From: Falsiroseomonas frigidaquae
GTDB lineage: Bacteria; Pseudomonadota; Alphaproteobacteria; Acetobacterales; Acetobacteraceae
NCBI RefSeq assembly: GCF_012163145.1
Contig: NZ_JAAVTX010000005.1
Location: 615,188-679,187 of the forward strand
Reading direction: 5' to 3'
Length of the DNA stretch: 64,000 bases
In this document: positions 51,921 through 60,701 of the stretch, piece by piece
How the letters are laid out: each line of letters starts with the position of its first letter
Position numbering within the stretch: position 1 is the first letter of the stretch
The notes under the pieces: model-generated
Told to the model about the DNA's origin: nothing
Seen by the model: only the letters and a program-made list of their open reading frames with translations
Database searches by the model: none
Position numbers and translations under genes: made by a program

Positions 51921-52793
51921 TCAGCGCGGCTCGAACCAGTCCCCCTCCTGCGCGGCCTGCCCCTCGGCCACCAGTTTCAGCAGATGCGCCAGCAGGCTGC
52001 GTGCGGCCGCGGGCACCAGGCGCGGCTCCAGCACCGGGCCATAGACCGGCGGCACCAGCTCCAGCGCCGTTGCCCGGCGGGCAGCGCGCAGTGCATCGAG
52101 CACCTTCGCCTCCCGCTCCAGCCGATGCGCGGCCAGCGCGGCGACGAAGGGCGCCGGGTTCGGCAAGGGCGGGCCGTGGCCGGGCAGGTACAGATGCGCC
52201 TCGCGCGAAGCCAGCTTGGACAGGGAGGCCATGTAGGCCGCCATGTCGCCATCCGGCGGGCTGACCACGGTGGTGGACCAGCTCATCACATGGTCGGCGC
52301 TGAACACCACGCCGTCCTCCCGCGCGAAGCACAGGTGGTTTGCGCAATGCCCCGGCGTATGGATGGCGGCCAGACGAAATTCATCGCCCTCCACCACCGC
52401 GCCGTCGGCGAGCGTGACATCGGGGGTGAAGCCGTGGTCGCCGCCCTCCCCGCCCTGGTCCGGCGGGGTCAGGTGCGGACCGAAGCCGTAGCTGCGCGCA
52501 CCGGTCGCCGCCTGCAGCGCGGCAACGCCCGGGGAATGGTCGCGATGCGTGTGGCTGACCAGGATGTGGGTGATGGTCTCCCCTTCCGTCGCGCGCAGGA
52601 TGGCGGCGAGCTGCGCGGCATTCGCCGGCCCGGGGTCCAGCACCGCCACGCGGCCCTGGCCGATCAGCCAGGTGTTGGTGCCGCGCCAGGTGAAGGGGCC
52701 GGGATTGTTGCACAGGATGCGCCGCACGCCGGGTGCCACCTCCGCCACCACGCCGGGCGCCAGTGGATCGTCGCGCAAAAAGGGGATGCTCAT
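51921..52793 (-). CDS. MBL-fold hydrolase (LACTB2-like)
   Basis: A 290-residue cytoplasmic MBL-fold protein, last gene of the minus-strand run. The zinc motif is SHTHRDHSPGV, with further ligands in HTPGHCANHLCF, FSADHVMSW and LPGHGPPL. The strand NTWLIGQGRVAVLDPGP and the C-terminal winged helix (about 220-290) match the LACTB2 group, some of which are endoribonucleases. The start overlaps the transporter stop by four bases. Confidence 0.92.
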   Translation of the reverse strand: MSIPFLRDDPLAPGVVAEVAPGVRRILCNNPGPFTWRGTNTWLIGQGRVAVLDPGPANAAQLAAILRATEGETITHILVSHTHRDHSPGVAALQAATGARSYGFGPHLTPPDQGGEGGDHGFTPDVTLADGAVVEGDEFRLAAIHTPGHCANHLCFAREDGVVFSADHVMSWSTTVVSPPDGDMAAYMASLSKLASREAHLYLPGHGPPLPNPAPFVAALAAHRLEREAKVLDALRAARRATALELVPPVYGPVLEPRLVPAAARSLLAHLLKLVAEGQAAQEGDWFEPR

Positions 52794-53701
52794 CGCTTCT
52801 TTCCTCGGAGCACGATCTCGCGGTGCATGATGTACAGGCTGGCCAGCACGATGGCCGCCGCGCCGCCCAGCGTCGAGAGGCCCGGCACGTCGCCGAAGGC
52901 AACCCAGCCGAACAGCACCGCCCAGAGCAGTGACGAATAGGAATAGGGCGCCAGGAAGCTGACCTGCGCGCTGGCCCAGGCTTCCGTCAGCAGCACCTGC
53001 GCGGCGCCGCCGATCAGGCCGATGGCGATCAGCATCATCAGGTCCAGCGGCCCCGGCGTGACCCAGACGAAGGGCAGCCAGAACAGGCTGAACAGCGTCA
53101 TCAGCAGCGACTGCCACAGCACGATGGTGCCGGAGGTCTCGGTGGAGGACAGCGTCCGTACCAGCATGGTGGTGCCCGCCGAGAACATGCCATGCGCCAG
53201 CGCCGCCACCATCCCCCAGCGCGCCGCGCCGCCGAAATCACCGGTGAAGGCGCCCTGGCCGAGCGCGATGACCATGATGCCGAGGAAGCCCGCCAGCACC
53301 GCGCCGCCACGATGGATGCCGACCTTCTCGCCCAGCAGCGGAATCGACAGCAGCGTGACGAAAAGCGGCGTGGTGTTGGTCAGCGCCGTGTGCTCGGCCA
53401 GCGGCAGCAGGCCGAGGGCGAAGAAGGAACAGGCCTGCGCCGCCGTGCCGGTCAGCGCACGCAGCACATGGCCCGGGAAGCGCTTGGTGCGCAGCGTGCC
53501 GACGATGTCGCCACGCAGCCCGATGCGGCGCAGCACGATCAGCATCACCACCGGCAGGGCGAAGAAGCCGCGGAAGAACATCTGTTCGAGGAAGTGGACC
53601 CGGTCGGACAGTTCCTTCACCAGCACGCTCATCGCCGCGAACAGGGCGCAGGCGGCCAGCATGTAGATCACGCCGCGCTTGGGGTCGTGCCGGAGTGCCA
53701 T
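52790..53701 (-). CDS. EamA/DMT-family transporter 2
   Basis: A 303-residue membrane protein with ten predicted helices and two EamA domains. AALFAAMSVLVKELSDRV is helix 1 and the conserved EPLLGEK-like motif appears as SIPLLGEKVGIHRGG. The second half has SFLAPYSYSSLLWAVLFGW. It probably exports a metabolite. It follows another EamA gene with a one-base overlap, so the two may be paralogues arising by duplication, though they are well diverged. Confidence 0.92.
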   Translation of the reverse strand: MALRHDPKRGVIYMLAACALFAAMSVLVKELSDRVHFLEQMFFRGFFALPVVMLIVLRRIGLRGDIVGTLRTKRFPGHVLRALTGTAAQACSFFALGLLPLAEHTALTNTTPLFVTLLSIPLLGEKVGIHRGGAVLAGFLGIMVIALGQGAFTGDFGGAARWGMVAALAHGMFSAGTTMLVRTLSSTETSGTIVLWQSLLMTLFSLFWLPFVWVTPGPLDLMMLIAIGLIGGAAQVLLTEAWASAQVSFLAPYSYSSLLWAVLFGWVAFGDVPGLSTLGGAAAIVLASLYIMHREIVLRGKKR

Positions 53702-54744
53702 CAGCGTGGCCCCTCCGCCGCGGCACGATCCCCACGGCCAGCCGCCGCACGATCCTCGCGCACCTTCACCGCGCGATCCTCGCGCACCATCGCCGCGCGA
53801 TCCTCGCGCACCATCGCCGCGCGATCCTCGCGACGCCGCACCTGTTCCCGGTGCAGGTTGTACAGCCCGGCGGCGATGACGACGACGGCGCCGGCCACCG
53901 TGTTCCAGGCCGGCACCTCCGCCCAGATCAGGAAGCCCAGCACCCCGCCCCAGAGCAGCGTGGTGTACTCGTAGGGCGCCAGCGCCGAGACCGGCGCGAT
54001 GGCGAAGGCGCGCGAGAACAGCAGATGCGCGAACCCGTTCGCCATGCCGAGGAAGGCCAGGCACAGGAAGATGTCCCAGCGCGGCACCAGCGGCCCGAGC
54101 GGCGGGAACACCGGCAGCAGCAGGAAACCCACCGGCACATGCGCCGCCAGCAGCCAGAAGGCGATGGTCTGCGGCGTGTCGGTGGCCGCCAGCACGCGGG
54201 TCCAGATCCGCGTCAGGCCGAGCGTCGCGGCGCCGGCCAGCAGCATCGCCGCTTCCCACCGCCACAACTCGCCGCCGGGTTGCAGGATGATCATCACGCC
54301 GGCGAAGCCGACGCAGGTGCTGGTCCAGCGCCGCCAGCCCACCTTCTCCCCCAGCAGCGGAATCGCCAGCAGCGTCATGATCAGCGGCGCGGCGGCGTTC
54401 ACGGCATAGGACGCGCCGAGCGGGAAGGCGTTGAACCAGGCCATGTAGAAGGCCACGGTCACCACGCAATGCAGCAGCGACCGCAGCGCCAGCAGCGGCT
54501 TGCGGACCGGGGCCAGGCCGCGCCCGCGCACCAGCAGCGCGATCGCCAGCATGCCGAAGACGCCGCGCCAGATCATCGCGACGGCCACGCCGACCTCGGG
54601 CAGCGCCCATTTCACCGCGGCATCGGCGGCGGAGATCACGGTATAGCCGGCAACGATGATGGCGATGCCGCGCAGCGTGTCCTGGGTCAGCGGCAGCAGC
54701 GGCAGAATGCGCGCCGCCGCCGCGCCCGGTTGTCGGTCAGCCAA
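53701..54744 (-). CDS. EamA/DMT-family transporter 1, with repetitive charged tail
   Basis: About 347 residues with ten predicted helices (GIAIIVAGYTVISAADA first; AIPLLGEKVGWRRW; ALAPYEYTTLLWGGVLGF). TTG 54744 is taken as start because it overlaps the MaoC stop by eight bases; an in-frame GTG at 54798 would overlap far more. The C-terminal 40 residues are an octapeptide repeat (REDRAAMV type) rich in Arg, Asp and Glu, which is not part of the fold and is rare in this family. Probable exporter; substrate unknown. Confidence 0.88.
   Translation of the reverse strand: MADRQPGAAAARILPLLPLTQDTLRGIAIIVAGYTVISAADAAVKWALPEVGVAVAMIWRGVFGMLAIALLVRGRGLAPVRKPLLALRSLLHCVVTVAFYMAWFNAFPLGASYAVNAAAPLIMTLLAIPLLGEKVGWRRWTSTCVGFAGVMIILQPGGELWRWEAAMLLAGAATLGLTRIWTRVLAATDTPQTIAFWLLAAHVPVGFLLLPVFPPLGPLVPRWDIFLCLAFLGMANGFAHLLFSRAFAIAPVSALAPYEYTTLLWGGVLGFLIWAEVPAWNTVAGAVVVIAAGLYNLHREQVRRREDRAAMVREDRAAMVREDRAVKVREDRAAAGRGDRAAAEGPR
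53726..53838 (-). repeat. 24-bp in-frame tandem repeat (REDRAAMV octapeptide)
   Basis: CGATCCTCGCG recurs at exactly 24-base spacing (53750, 53774, 53798, 53822, and a degraded copy at 53726). It encodes the charged cytoplasmic tail of EamA transporter 1. Confidence 0.88.
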
Positions 54745-55570
54745 CCGCCGGGGCCAGTACCGCTTCGGCCTGCATGCAGGTGGCGCCGGATTCGTCACGC
54801 GTCTCCAACAGTACCTGCTCGCCCTCGACCTTGCCGAGCAGGGTCAGGGGGCGGCTGTCGAAGGTCGGGCGACGGCCGCGGAAGGCGAAGCTGTGCAGGC
54901 GCTGGCCGGGTGCGTGGTCCAGCGCGTGCTGCGCCATCAGCGTCGCCTGCAACGGGCCATGCACCACCAGGCCGGGATAGCCTTCCTCCCCCGTCACATA
55001 GGGGTGGTCGTAGTGAATGCGGTGGCCGTTGCCGGTCAGCGCCGAGTAGCGGAACAGCATGACGGGATCGGGCAGCACCGTGGCGGTGGCGGCGCCCGGC
55101 CAGGGCTCGGCGGCGGGGGCGGCCTTCACGGCGGCGCCTTCCGCACCGCGATAGACGATGTCCTGCTCCTCCTCCAGCGCCAGGCCGGCGGGGCCGTGCA
55201 GCAGGTGGCCGACGGTGACGAAGACCAGCCGACCCGATCCGCCGGATTTCTCGGTGACCTTCAGGATGGTGCTGGTGCGCGTCACCGTGTCGTCCACATG
55301 TAGCGGCACCGGGTGGAAGCGCAGCCGCCCGCCGGCCCACATGCGGCGTGGCAGGTCGTGCACCGGCGGCAGGAAGCCGCCGCGCTTCGGGTGGCCATCC
55401 GGGCCGATCTGGTCCGGCATCACCCAGTCCTGGAACAGCATCCAGTGCCACAGCGGCGGCAATTCCGTGGGCACCTTGCGGCCGAGGGTGGCGGCCATCC
55501 CGCGCAGCAATCTCGGGTCCAGCCGGTCCTCGCGAGTCTCGGTGCGGCCGACGTAATCCTGATGCGACAT
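54737..55570 (-). CDS. MaoC-like / FAS1-type dehydratase domain protein
   Basis: A 277-residue double-hotdog dehydratase of the HTD2/mesaconyl-CoA hydratase group. The N-terminal hotdog contains LPPLWHWMLFQDWVMPDQIG and MWAGGRLRFHPVPLHVDD. The C-terminal hotdog has LFRYSALTGNGHRIHYDHPY, the active-site block with conserved Asn/Arg/His, and GLVVHGPLQATLMAQHALD. It hydrates or dehydrates acyl-CoA. It sits in a run with a membrane protein and transporters, an odd mixture. Start overlaps the upstream stop by one base. Confidence 0.92.
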   Translation of the reverse strand: MSHQDYVGRTETREDRLDPRLLRGMAATLGRKVPTELPPLWHWMLFQDWVMPDQIGPDGHPKRGGFLPPVHDLPRRMWAGGRLRFHPVPLHVDDTVTRTSTILKVTEKSGGSGRLVFVTVGHLLHGPAGLALEEEQDIVYRGAEGAAVKAAPAAEPWPGAATATVLPDPVMLFRYSALTGNGHRIHYDHPYVTGEEGYPGLVVHGPLQATLMAQHALDHAPGQRLHSFAFRGRRPTFDSRPLTLLGKVEGEQVLLETRDESGATCMQAEAVLAPAVG

Positions 55571-57174
55571 CAATCCTCGCGAACGTAGAGAAGGTAGGTA
55601 TTCATGTGCACCACCCGCGTGTAGTGCCGCCAGGTCTCGGCGAAGGCGGGGTGGCGGGAGAAATAGGCGATCGGGTCGAAATCCTCTGCGCCGCAGCGCG
55701 GGATGCCGGAATTCTTCGCGACCAGCACGGCGCCCGGCGGGGCGCGGGCGAAATCCTCCGCCACGGTGCGATAGACCAGGAATTCGGGCCGCGACATCTC
55801 CCAAGGCTCGCGGTAGCGGGGGGCGCCCTCGGGGCAGCCGGGATAGGCGCCGATCAGCAGCCACAGGTTCATGGTGCGCAGCGTGGACCTTGCGCGGGCG
55901 TAGTTCAGCGCCGGATAGACCGGGTAGATGTCGGGCGAGAGCACCAGCAGCCGTTCCCCGGCCACCTCCCGCTTCAGCGTCGCGGTGAGCTGGCCTTCCG
56001 CCAGGCTGGCGTACCAGATCTGCCGCCACGGGCTTTCCCCGCGCACATGCACCGCCGCCACCGCCACCACCAGGGCCAGCGCCAGGGCCGGGGCTGCCTC
56101 CGCCGCGCGGCCGGGCGGCAGGGCGCGGTCGAACCAGCGGGCCACCGCCCAGCACGCCATCAGCGCCGTGGCCATCGCCATCGGCACCACGTGGTAGGAC
56201 CAGCCCTTATGCTGCACCCAGGCCGAAAGCAGGCCGCCGACCGCAACCGCCGCCAGCATGCGCGCCGGCACTCCGGCGCCCTTCCACGCCAGCAGCGGCA
56301 GCGTCACCAGCAGGGCGACCAGCGCCGGGCCGAGCTGGTTGGTGAACAGCACGTCGAAGAAGCCGATGCCGCCATTGTCGAGGTAGAAATCCATCACCAG
56401 CGGCACGACGAAGCCGAGGTAATCCGGGAAGAACACCGGCAGGCTGGCCAGGTACAGCAGCCAGATCCCGGCCATCAGCCAGGGCAGCCGGTCGCGCAGC
56501 GCCGCCGCCGGGCCGCGATGCAGCAGGACCAGCGCCTCCACCAGCGCCGGCACCGCCAGGAAATGCGGCTTCAGCGCGAAGCCCAGCGCCGCGGCGATGG
56601 TCACCGTCAGCGCCACCCCGCCCGGCGTCGGGATGCCTTGCGCCCGGCGCGCCGCCAGCATGGCGTAGGGCAGCGCGAACAGCCCCATCAGGTGTTCCCG
56701 CTGGCCCACATCGTAGGCGACCATGACGATTATCAGCGGGATCAGCGCGTCCAGCGCCGCGGTCTCGACCGGGCCTTCCTCGATGCCCTGGCGCAGCCGC
56801 GCGCATAGCCGCCAGGCCAGGACGCAGCAGCCCACCACGCAGATCAGCCAGGACTGCACGATATCGAGCGGCGTGAAGCGGTCGATCAGTGCCGGGATCG
56901 CCGCCAGCACGAAGATCAGCGGCGGGTTCACGTCGATCAGGTCGCGGAACAGCGATTCACCGGCGACCCAGCGCTCGGCGAAGTTCAGGATGGCGGCGAC
57001 ATCGTGGTTCAGCGGCGGCGTCAGCACCACCAGCAGGAAGCCGAGCGCCGGAACCACGGCCAGGGCACGCAGCAGCCGTGCCCAGTTCGCCGGCTCGGCG
57101 GGGCTGAACAGGCGAGGCGCGGGTGCGGCCTTGGCGATGGCGGGCTTCGGCTTGGGGCGAGGTTTCGGGGTCAT
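55570..57174 (-). CDS. Multi-pass membrane protein, glycosyltransferase-C-like
   Basis: A 534-residue integral membrane protein, with about ten to twelve helices (VVPALGFLLVVLTPP first, WLICVVGCCVLAWRL later). ATG 57174 precedes a lysine/proline-rich cytoplasmic start (MTPKPRPKPKPAIAK). The first loop reads LNHDVAAILNFAERWVAGES with an FRDLIDVNPPLIF continuation, like the acidic first-loop motif of GT-C or ArnT-type glycosyltransferases. The C-terminal region (about 400-534) is soluble. The role is inferred as lipid-linked sugar transfer; it is divergent from a methyltransferase, ArnC-like glycosyltransferase and flippase-like gene. Confidence 0.75.
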   Translation of the reverse strand: MTPKPRPKPKPAIAKAAPAPRLFSPAEPANWARLLRALAVVPALGFLLVVLTPPLNHDVAAILNFAERWVAGESLFRDLIDVNPPLIFVLAAIPALIDRFTPLDIVQSWLICVVGCCVLAWRLCARLRQGIEEGPVETAALDALIPLIIVMVAYDVGQREHLMGLFALPYAMLAARRAQGIPTPGGVALTVTIAAALGFALKPHFLAVPALVEALVLLHRGPAAALRDRLPWLMAGIWLLYLASLPVFFPDYLGFVVPLVMDFYLDNGGIGFFDVLFTNQLGPALVALLVTLPLLAWKGAGVPARMLAAVAVGGLLSAWVQHKGWSYHVVPMAMATALMACWAVARWFDRALPPGRAAEAAPALALALVVAVAAVHVRGESPWRQIWYASLAEGQLTATLKREVAGERLLVLSPDIYPVYPALNYARARSTLRTMNLWLLIGAYPGCPEGAPRYREPWEMSRPEFLVYRTVAEDFARAPPGAVLVAKNSGIPRCGAEDFDPIAYFSRHPAFAETWRHYTRVVHMNTYLLYVRED

Positions 57175-57237
57175 GGAGGGTTCACGGCGACCGCATCCTC
57201 GGCGGGCTTGCCACAAGGTGCAACCGCATTGCGGCGC

Positions 57238-57263
57238 GCATGCGGCAGGGCTGCCCCGCATGC
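57238..57263. promoter_or_regulatory. Palindrome in the 57175-57406 divergent region
   Basis: GCATGCGG and CCGCATGC flank ten bases, and the pairing extends inward with one bulge. It is in the 232-base gap between divergent genes and may be a regulator site for both. Confidence 0.4.
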
Positions 57264-57310
57264 CTCGCACGGGCCGCCGCAGCTGCGGGTTCAGGGTGCG
57301 CCGCATCCCC

Positions 57311-57327
57311 CGGTGCAGGGGGCACCG
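57311..57327. promoter_or_regulatory. Second palindrome in the divergent region
   Basis: CGGTGC-AGGGG-GCACCG is a perfect 6-5-6 inverted repeat, 80 bases upstream of the methyltransferase start. A half-site CCGGTGC recurs near 57383. Operator role is inferred. Confidence 0.4.
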
Positions 57328-57406
57328 CACCTCCGGTGGAAGGGCCGCCTCACCACCGCCGCGCGGCTGCCTTGCGGTTGCCCCGGTGCGGCGTCACAAG
57401 GGCGTG

Positions 57407-58141
57407 GTGGAACCCGCAGAATACGCATTGATGGACGCTGCCGAGGACGGCATGTGGTGGTTCCGGGCCGCCCATGCCCGGGTCCTCGACGCGCTCCACA
57501 CCCGCCCCGGCGCCGCCGGCCCCGTGCTCGATGCCGGCTGCGGCACGGGCGGCTTCCTGCTGCGCCTGGCGCAGCACATGCCGGACCGACCGGCGATCGG
57601 CCTGGAATACATGGCCGATGCCGCGCGCCGGGCGCAGCAGAAGGCGAACCGGCCGGTGGCGGCGGGGGATGCCAATGCGCTGCCCTTCGCCGATGCCAGC
57701 TTCGGCGCCGCGGTCTCGATCGACGTGATCTGCCATGCCGGCGTGGACCCGGCCCGCGGCATGGCGGAGCTGCACCGCGTGCTGCGCCCCGGCGGCACGG
57801 TGGTGCTGAACCTGCCGGCCTATGAATGGCTGCGCAGCGCGCATGACGCCCGGGTGCATACCGCGCGCCGCTACACCGCCGGCAGCGCCCGCGCGCTGCT
57901 GGAGGAGGCCGGCTTCACCCAGGTTTCCGCCCGCTACTGGAACGGCCTGCTGCTGCCGCTGATGGCCCTGCAACGGAAGGTGCTGCAGGCCCGCGCCGAT
58001 GCGCCCAGCGACGTGGCCCACTTCCCCCCCTGGATCGACAAGACCCTGCACGCCGTCTCGGAGATCGAGCGGCGGATCGGCGGCGCGGGCATCCCCATGC
58101 CCGGCGGCGGTTCCGTCCTCGTCATCGGCACGCGGCCCTGA
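57407..58141 (+). CDS. Class I SAM-dependent methyltransferase
   Basis: A 244-residue methyltransferase. GTG 57407 is chosen because the family opening EPAEYALMDAAEDGMWWFRAAH begins there; in these proteins the E-x8-WWF element is conserved. AAGGG lies five bases upstream. SAM motif I is VLDAGCGTGGFLLRLA (about 42-57), then VAAGDANALPFADASF and LHRVLRPGGTVVLNLP. Homologues often sit beside lipid-sugar glycosyltransferases, as here. The substrate is unknown. Confidence 0.9.
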   Translation: MEPAEYALMDAAEDGMWWFRAAHARVLDALHTRPGAAGPVLDAGCGTGGFLLRLAQHMPDRPAIGLEYMADAARRAQQKANRPVAAGDANALPFADASFGAAVSIDVICHAGVDPARGMAELHRVLRPGGTVVLNLPAYEWLRSAHDARVHTARRYTAGSARALLEEAGFTQVSARYWNGLLLPLMALQRKVLQARADAPSDVAHFPPWIDKTLHAVSEIERRIGGAGIPMPGGGSVLVIGTRP

Positions 58142-58154
58142 CGGAGTATGCGAC

Positions 58155-59180
58155 GTGACTGAGACCATGGCCCGGCGCGCCGGTGCTTCCGAAGCAGGAC
58201 CAACTGCGGGATTGTCTTCTGGCTTGGCGCAGCCCGGCGCCGCGCCGGTGGGCCTGTCGATCGTCGTCCCGGTCTATCGCGGCGCGCTCACGGTCGGCGC
58301 ACTGGTCGAGGCGCTGTCCGCGCTGCGACCGGCGGGGGGGCTGGAGATCATCCTGGTGAATGACGGCAGTCCGGACAATTCAGCCGAGGTCTGCCGCGCC
58401 CTGGCGGCGACCGCCACGGTACCACTGGTCTATGTCGAGCATGCCCGCAACTTCGGCGAGCACAACGCCGTCATGTCCGGCCTGCGCCAGGCCCGCGGCG
58501 CCTACGTCATCACCATGGACGACGACCTGCAGAACCCGCCGGAGGAGGTGGTGCGGCTGTACGACCATGCCCGCCTAGGTGGCTGGGACGTGGTCTATAC
58601 CCGCTACGCCAAGAAGGAGCATGAGGGCTGGCGCAACCTCGGCAGCCGCTTCGCCAATGGCGTGGCGGACATGCTGCTGGACAAGCCGAAGGGCCTGTAC
58701 CTGTCGTCCTTCCGCTGCATGAGCGCCATGGCGGTGCGCGAAGTGGCGAAATACAGCGGGCCCTACCCCTATGTGGACGGGCTGCTGATGCAGGTGACGC
58801 AGCGCCTCGACAGCATCGAGGTGAAGCACCTGCCGCGCGCCGAGGGCCGCTCCAACTACACGCTGAAGCGGCTGGTGCTGCTGTGGCTGAACCTCGCCAC
58901 CAATTTCTCGGTGTTGCCGCTGCGGCTGGCGATCCTGGCCGGCGCTGCGATGGGCGTGTTCGGGCTGGTCGCCGCCGCCATCGTGCTGTTCGAGGGGCTG
59001 AGCGGGGAAACCCCCTCCGGCTGGGCCTCGATGATGACGGTCACGCTGCTGGTCGCCGGCGTGCAGTTCCTGATCCTCGGCGTGCTCGGCGAGTATGTCG
59101 GCCGTGCCTTCCTCTCGGCCAATGGCAAGCCGCAGGGCGTGGTGCGGGACGTCGTGCGGGCGGGGGGCGCGGGCCAGTGA
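58155..59180 (+). CDS. ArnC/DPM1-like family 2 glycosyltransferase
   Basis: A 341-residue membrane-bound glycosyltransferase. The GT2 domain shows LSIVVPVYRGALTVGALVEA, the metal site MDDDLQNPPEEVVRLYDHA and the VEHARNFGEHNAVMSGLRQA block. Two C-terminal helices (FSVLPLRLAILAGAAMGVFG, TVTLLVAGVQFLILGVLGEY) end in the typical EYVGRAFLS. GTG 58155 has GGAG eight bases upstream; ATG 58167 is an alternative. It transfers a sugar to an undecaprenyl-type carrier. GTGA overlap with the next gene. Confidence 0.93.
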   Translation: MTETMARRAGASEAGPTAGLSSGLAQPGAAPVGLSIVVPVYRGALTVGALVEALSALRPAGGLEIILVNDGSPDNSAEVCRALAATATVPLVYVEHARNFGEHNAVMSGLRQARGAYVITMDDDLQNPPEEVVRLYDHARLGGWDVVYTRYAKKEHEGWRNLGSRFANGVADMLLDKPKGLYLSSFRCMSAMAVREVAKYSGPYPYVDGLLMQVTQRLDSIEVKHLPRAEGRSNYTLKRLVLLWLNLATNFSVLPLRLAILAGAAMGVFGLVAAAIVLFEGLSGETPSGWASMMTVTLLVAGVQFLILGVLGEYVGRAFLSANGKPQGVVRDVVRAGGAGQ

Positions 59181-59527
59181 TCGCGGCCTGGGCGACCCTC
59201 GCGACCGCCATCACCACCTCCCTCGTCGGGCAGATCCTGCTGAAGGCGGGCGCCTCGGGCTCCGTCGCGGCGGAGGCCGGGTTCATCGACCAGTTGTTCC
59301 GCTGGCAGACGGTTCTGGGCCTGGGCTGCTATGGCGGCGCGGCGCTGCTCTATATCATCGCGCTGCGAAAAATCCCGATGTCGGTCGCCCTGCCCTGCAC
59401 GGCGGCGAGCTACGTGGTCATCGCACTGATCGGCTGGGGCATGTTCGGGGAAAGCCTCGGCCTGGCCAAGATCATGGCGATCGGGCTGATCTCCGCCGGC
59501 GTGGTGCTGCTGGCCACCACCGCTTGA
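59177..59527 (+). CDS. Small four-helix transporter, ArnE/ArnF-like
   Basis: A 116-residue protein with four predicted helices of the EamA/SMR type. GTG 59177 overlaps the glycosyltransferase stop by four bases. The first helix has SLVGQILLKAGASG and the middle YGGAALLYIIALRKIPMSVA, both typical of ArnE/ArnF and EmrE-like folds. The position directly after an ArnC-like gene suggests it flips the lipid-linked sugar made by that enzyme. Confidence 0.88.
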   Translation: MIAAWATLATAITTSLVGQILLKAGASGSVAAEAGFIDQLFRWQTVLGLGCYGGAALLYIIALRKIPMSVALPCTAASYVVIALIGWGMFGESLGLAKIMAIGLISAGVVLLATTA

Positions 59528-59546
59528 AGCCGGGGGCCTGAGTCCG

Positions 59547-60692
59547 ATGCGGCCCGGGCTGGTCCTCGCGGCGCTCGGCGTCACGCAGATCCTGGGCTGG
59601 GGCACGGCGTATTTCCTGCCCGGCGTGCTGGGGCCGGCGATGGAGCGCGACCTCGGCCTGGCGCCGGGGCGGGCCTTCCTCGGCATCACCCTGCTGCTCG
59701 GGCTGGCCGGGTTGCTGTCCCCCTGGGTCGGGCGGCTGATCGACCGGCATGGGGCGCGGCCGGTGATGGCCTGCGGGTCGGTGACCTTCGCCGTGGGGCT
59801 GGGGCTGCTGGCAATCGCGGAAAACTGGGTGCAGGCGCTGGGGGCCTGCCTGGTGCTGGGCCTGGCCGCGGCGCTGGCGCTGACGGAGGCCGCCAATGCC
59901 GCGCTGGCGGCGCTGGGCGCGGAACGGGCGCGGCGGCGGCTCGGGCTGCTGGCGCTGGCCTCCGGCCTGTCCTCCGTGGTGACCTGGCCGGCGCTGGCGG
60001 CGGCGGAGGCGGCGTTCGGCTGGCGCGGCGCGGTGCTGGCCTCGGCCGTGGTGCACCTGCTGGTGGCCCTGCCGCTGCACCTGGCCTGCGTGCCGGCGGC
60101 GCCGCGCGGCGCGAGGCCCGCGCGGGTGGCCGGCGGCAAGCTGCCGCCGCGGCTGCGCTGGCTGTCGGCCGCCTTCGCCATGCAGACGCTGACCGGCAGC
60201 GCCATCCTGGCCAATATGGTGCTGCTGGTGGAGGCGCTGGGCCTGGAACGCGGCAGCGCCATCTGGTGGGCCGCGCTGGTCGGGCCGGCGCAGGTGACGG
60301 CGCGGCTGCTGGATGTGGTGGGCGGCGGGCGGGCCAGCGCCGTCGCCACCGCCTCCGTCGCGCTGCTGCTGATGCCGCTGGCGCTGCTGATGCCGCTGGT
60401 GGCGCCGATCGGCATCGCCCTCGCCGCGCCGGCCTTCGTGCTGAGCTACGGCCTGGCGTCGGGCATCATGACGGTGATGCGCCCGGCCTGCCTGATCGAG
60501 CTGCATGGCACGGATGGCTATGCAACCGTCGCCGGCCAGGTGATGGCGCCGGTGACGGCGGCGATGGCGCTGGGGCCGGCCCTGTTCGCGCCGCTGCTCT
60601 TCGCCGTGGGGGCGGAGGCGGCACTGGCGCTGGCGGCGATCGGCGTGCTGGCCAGCCTGCTGCTGCTGCGCATCGCGGCGCGAACGGCGTAG
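59547..60692 (+). CDS. MFS transporter
   Basis: A 381-residue, roughly 12-helix major facilitator protein. Typical elements are helix 1 ALGVTQILGWGTAYFLPGVL and the loop 2-3 motif GRLIDRHGARPVM. The second half has VSYGLASGIMTVMRP-like packing. Compared with usual MFS proteins it is slightly short. The substrate is unknown. It starts 20 bases after the flippase-like gene. No transport-specific motif is visible. Confidence 0.9.
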   Translation: MRPGLVLAALGVTQILGWGTAYFLPGVLGPAMERDLGLAPGRAFLGITLLLGLAGLLSPWVGRLIDRHGARPVMACGSVTFAVGLGLLAIAENWVQALGACLVLGLAAALALTEAANAALAALGAERARRRLGLLALASGLSSVVTWPALAAAEAAFGWRGAVLASAVVHLLVALPLHLACVPAAPRGARPARVAGGKLPPRLRWLSAAFAMQTLTGSAILANMVLLVEALGLERGSAIWWAALVGPAQVTARLLDVVGGGRASAVATASVALLLMPLALLMPLVAPIGIALAAPAFVLSYGLASGIMTVMRPACLIELHGTDGYATVAGQVMAPVTAAMALGPALFAPLLFAVGAEAALALAAIGVLASLLLLRIAARTA

Positions 60693-60701
60693 CATCCGGC
60701 C

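Noticed and set aside
53726-53838. CRISPR or intergenic repeat
   Set aside because: The 24-bp unit is in frame inside the transporter gene and has no unique spacers.
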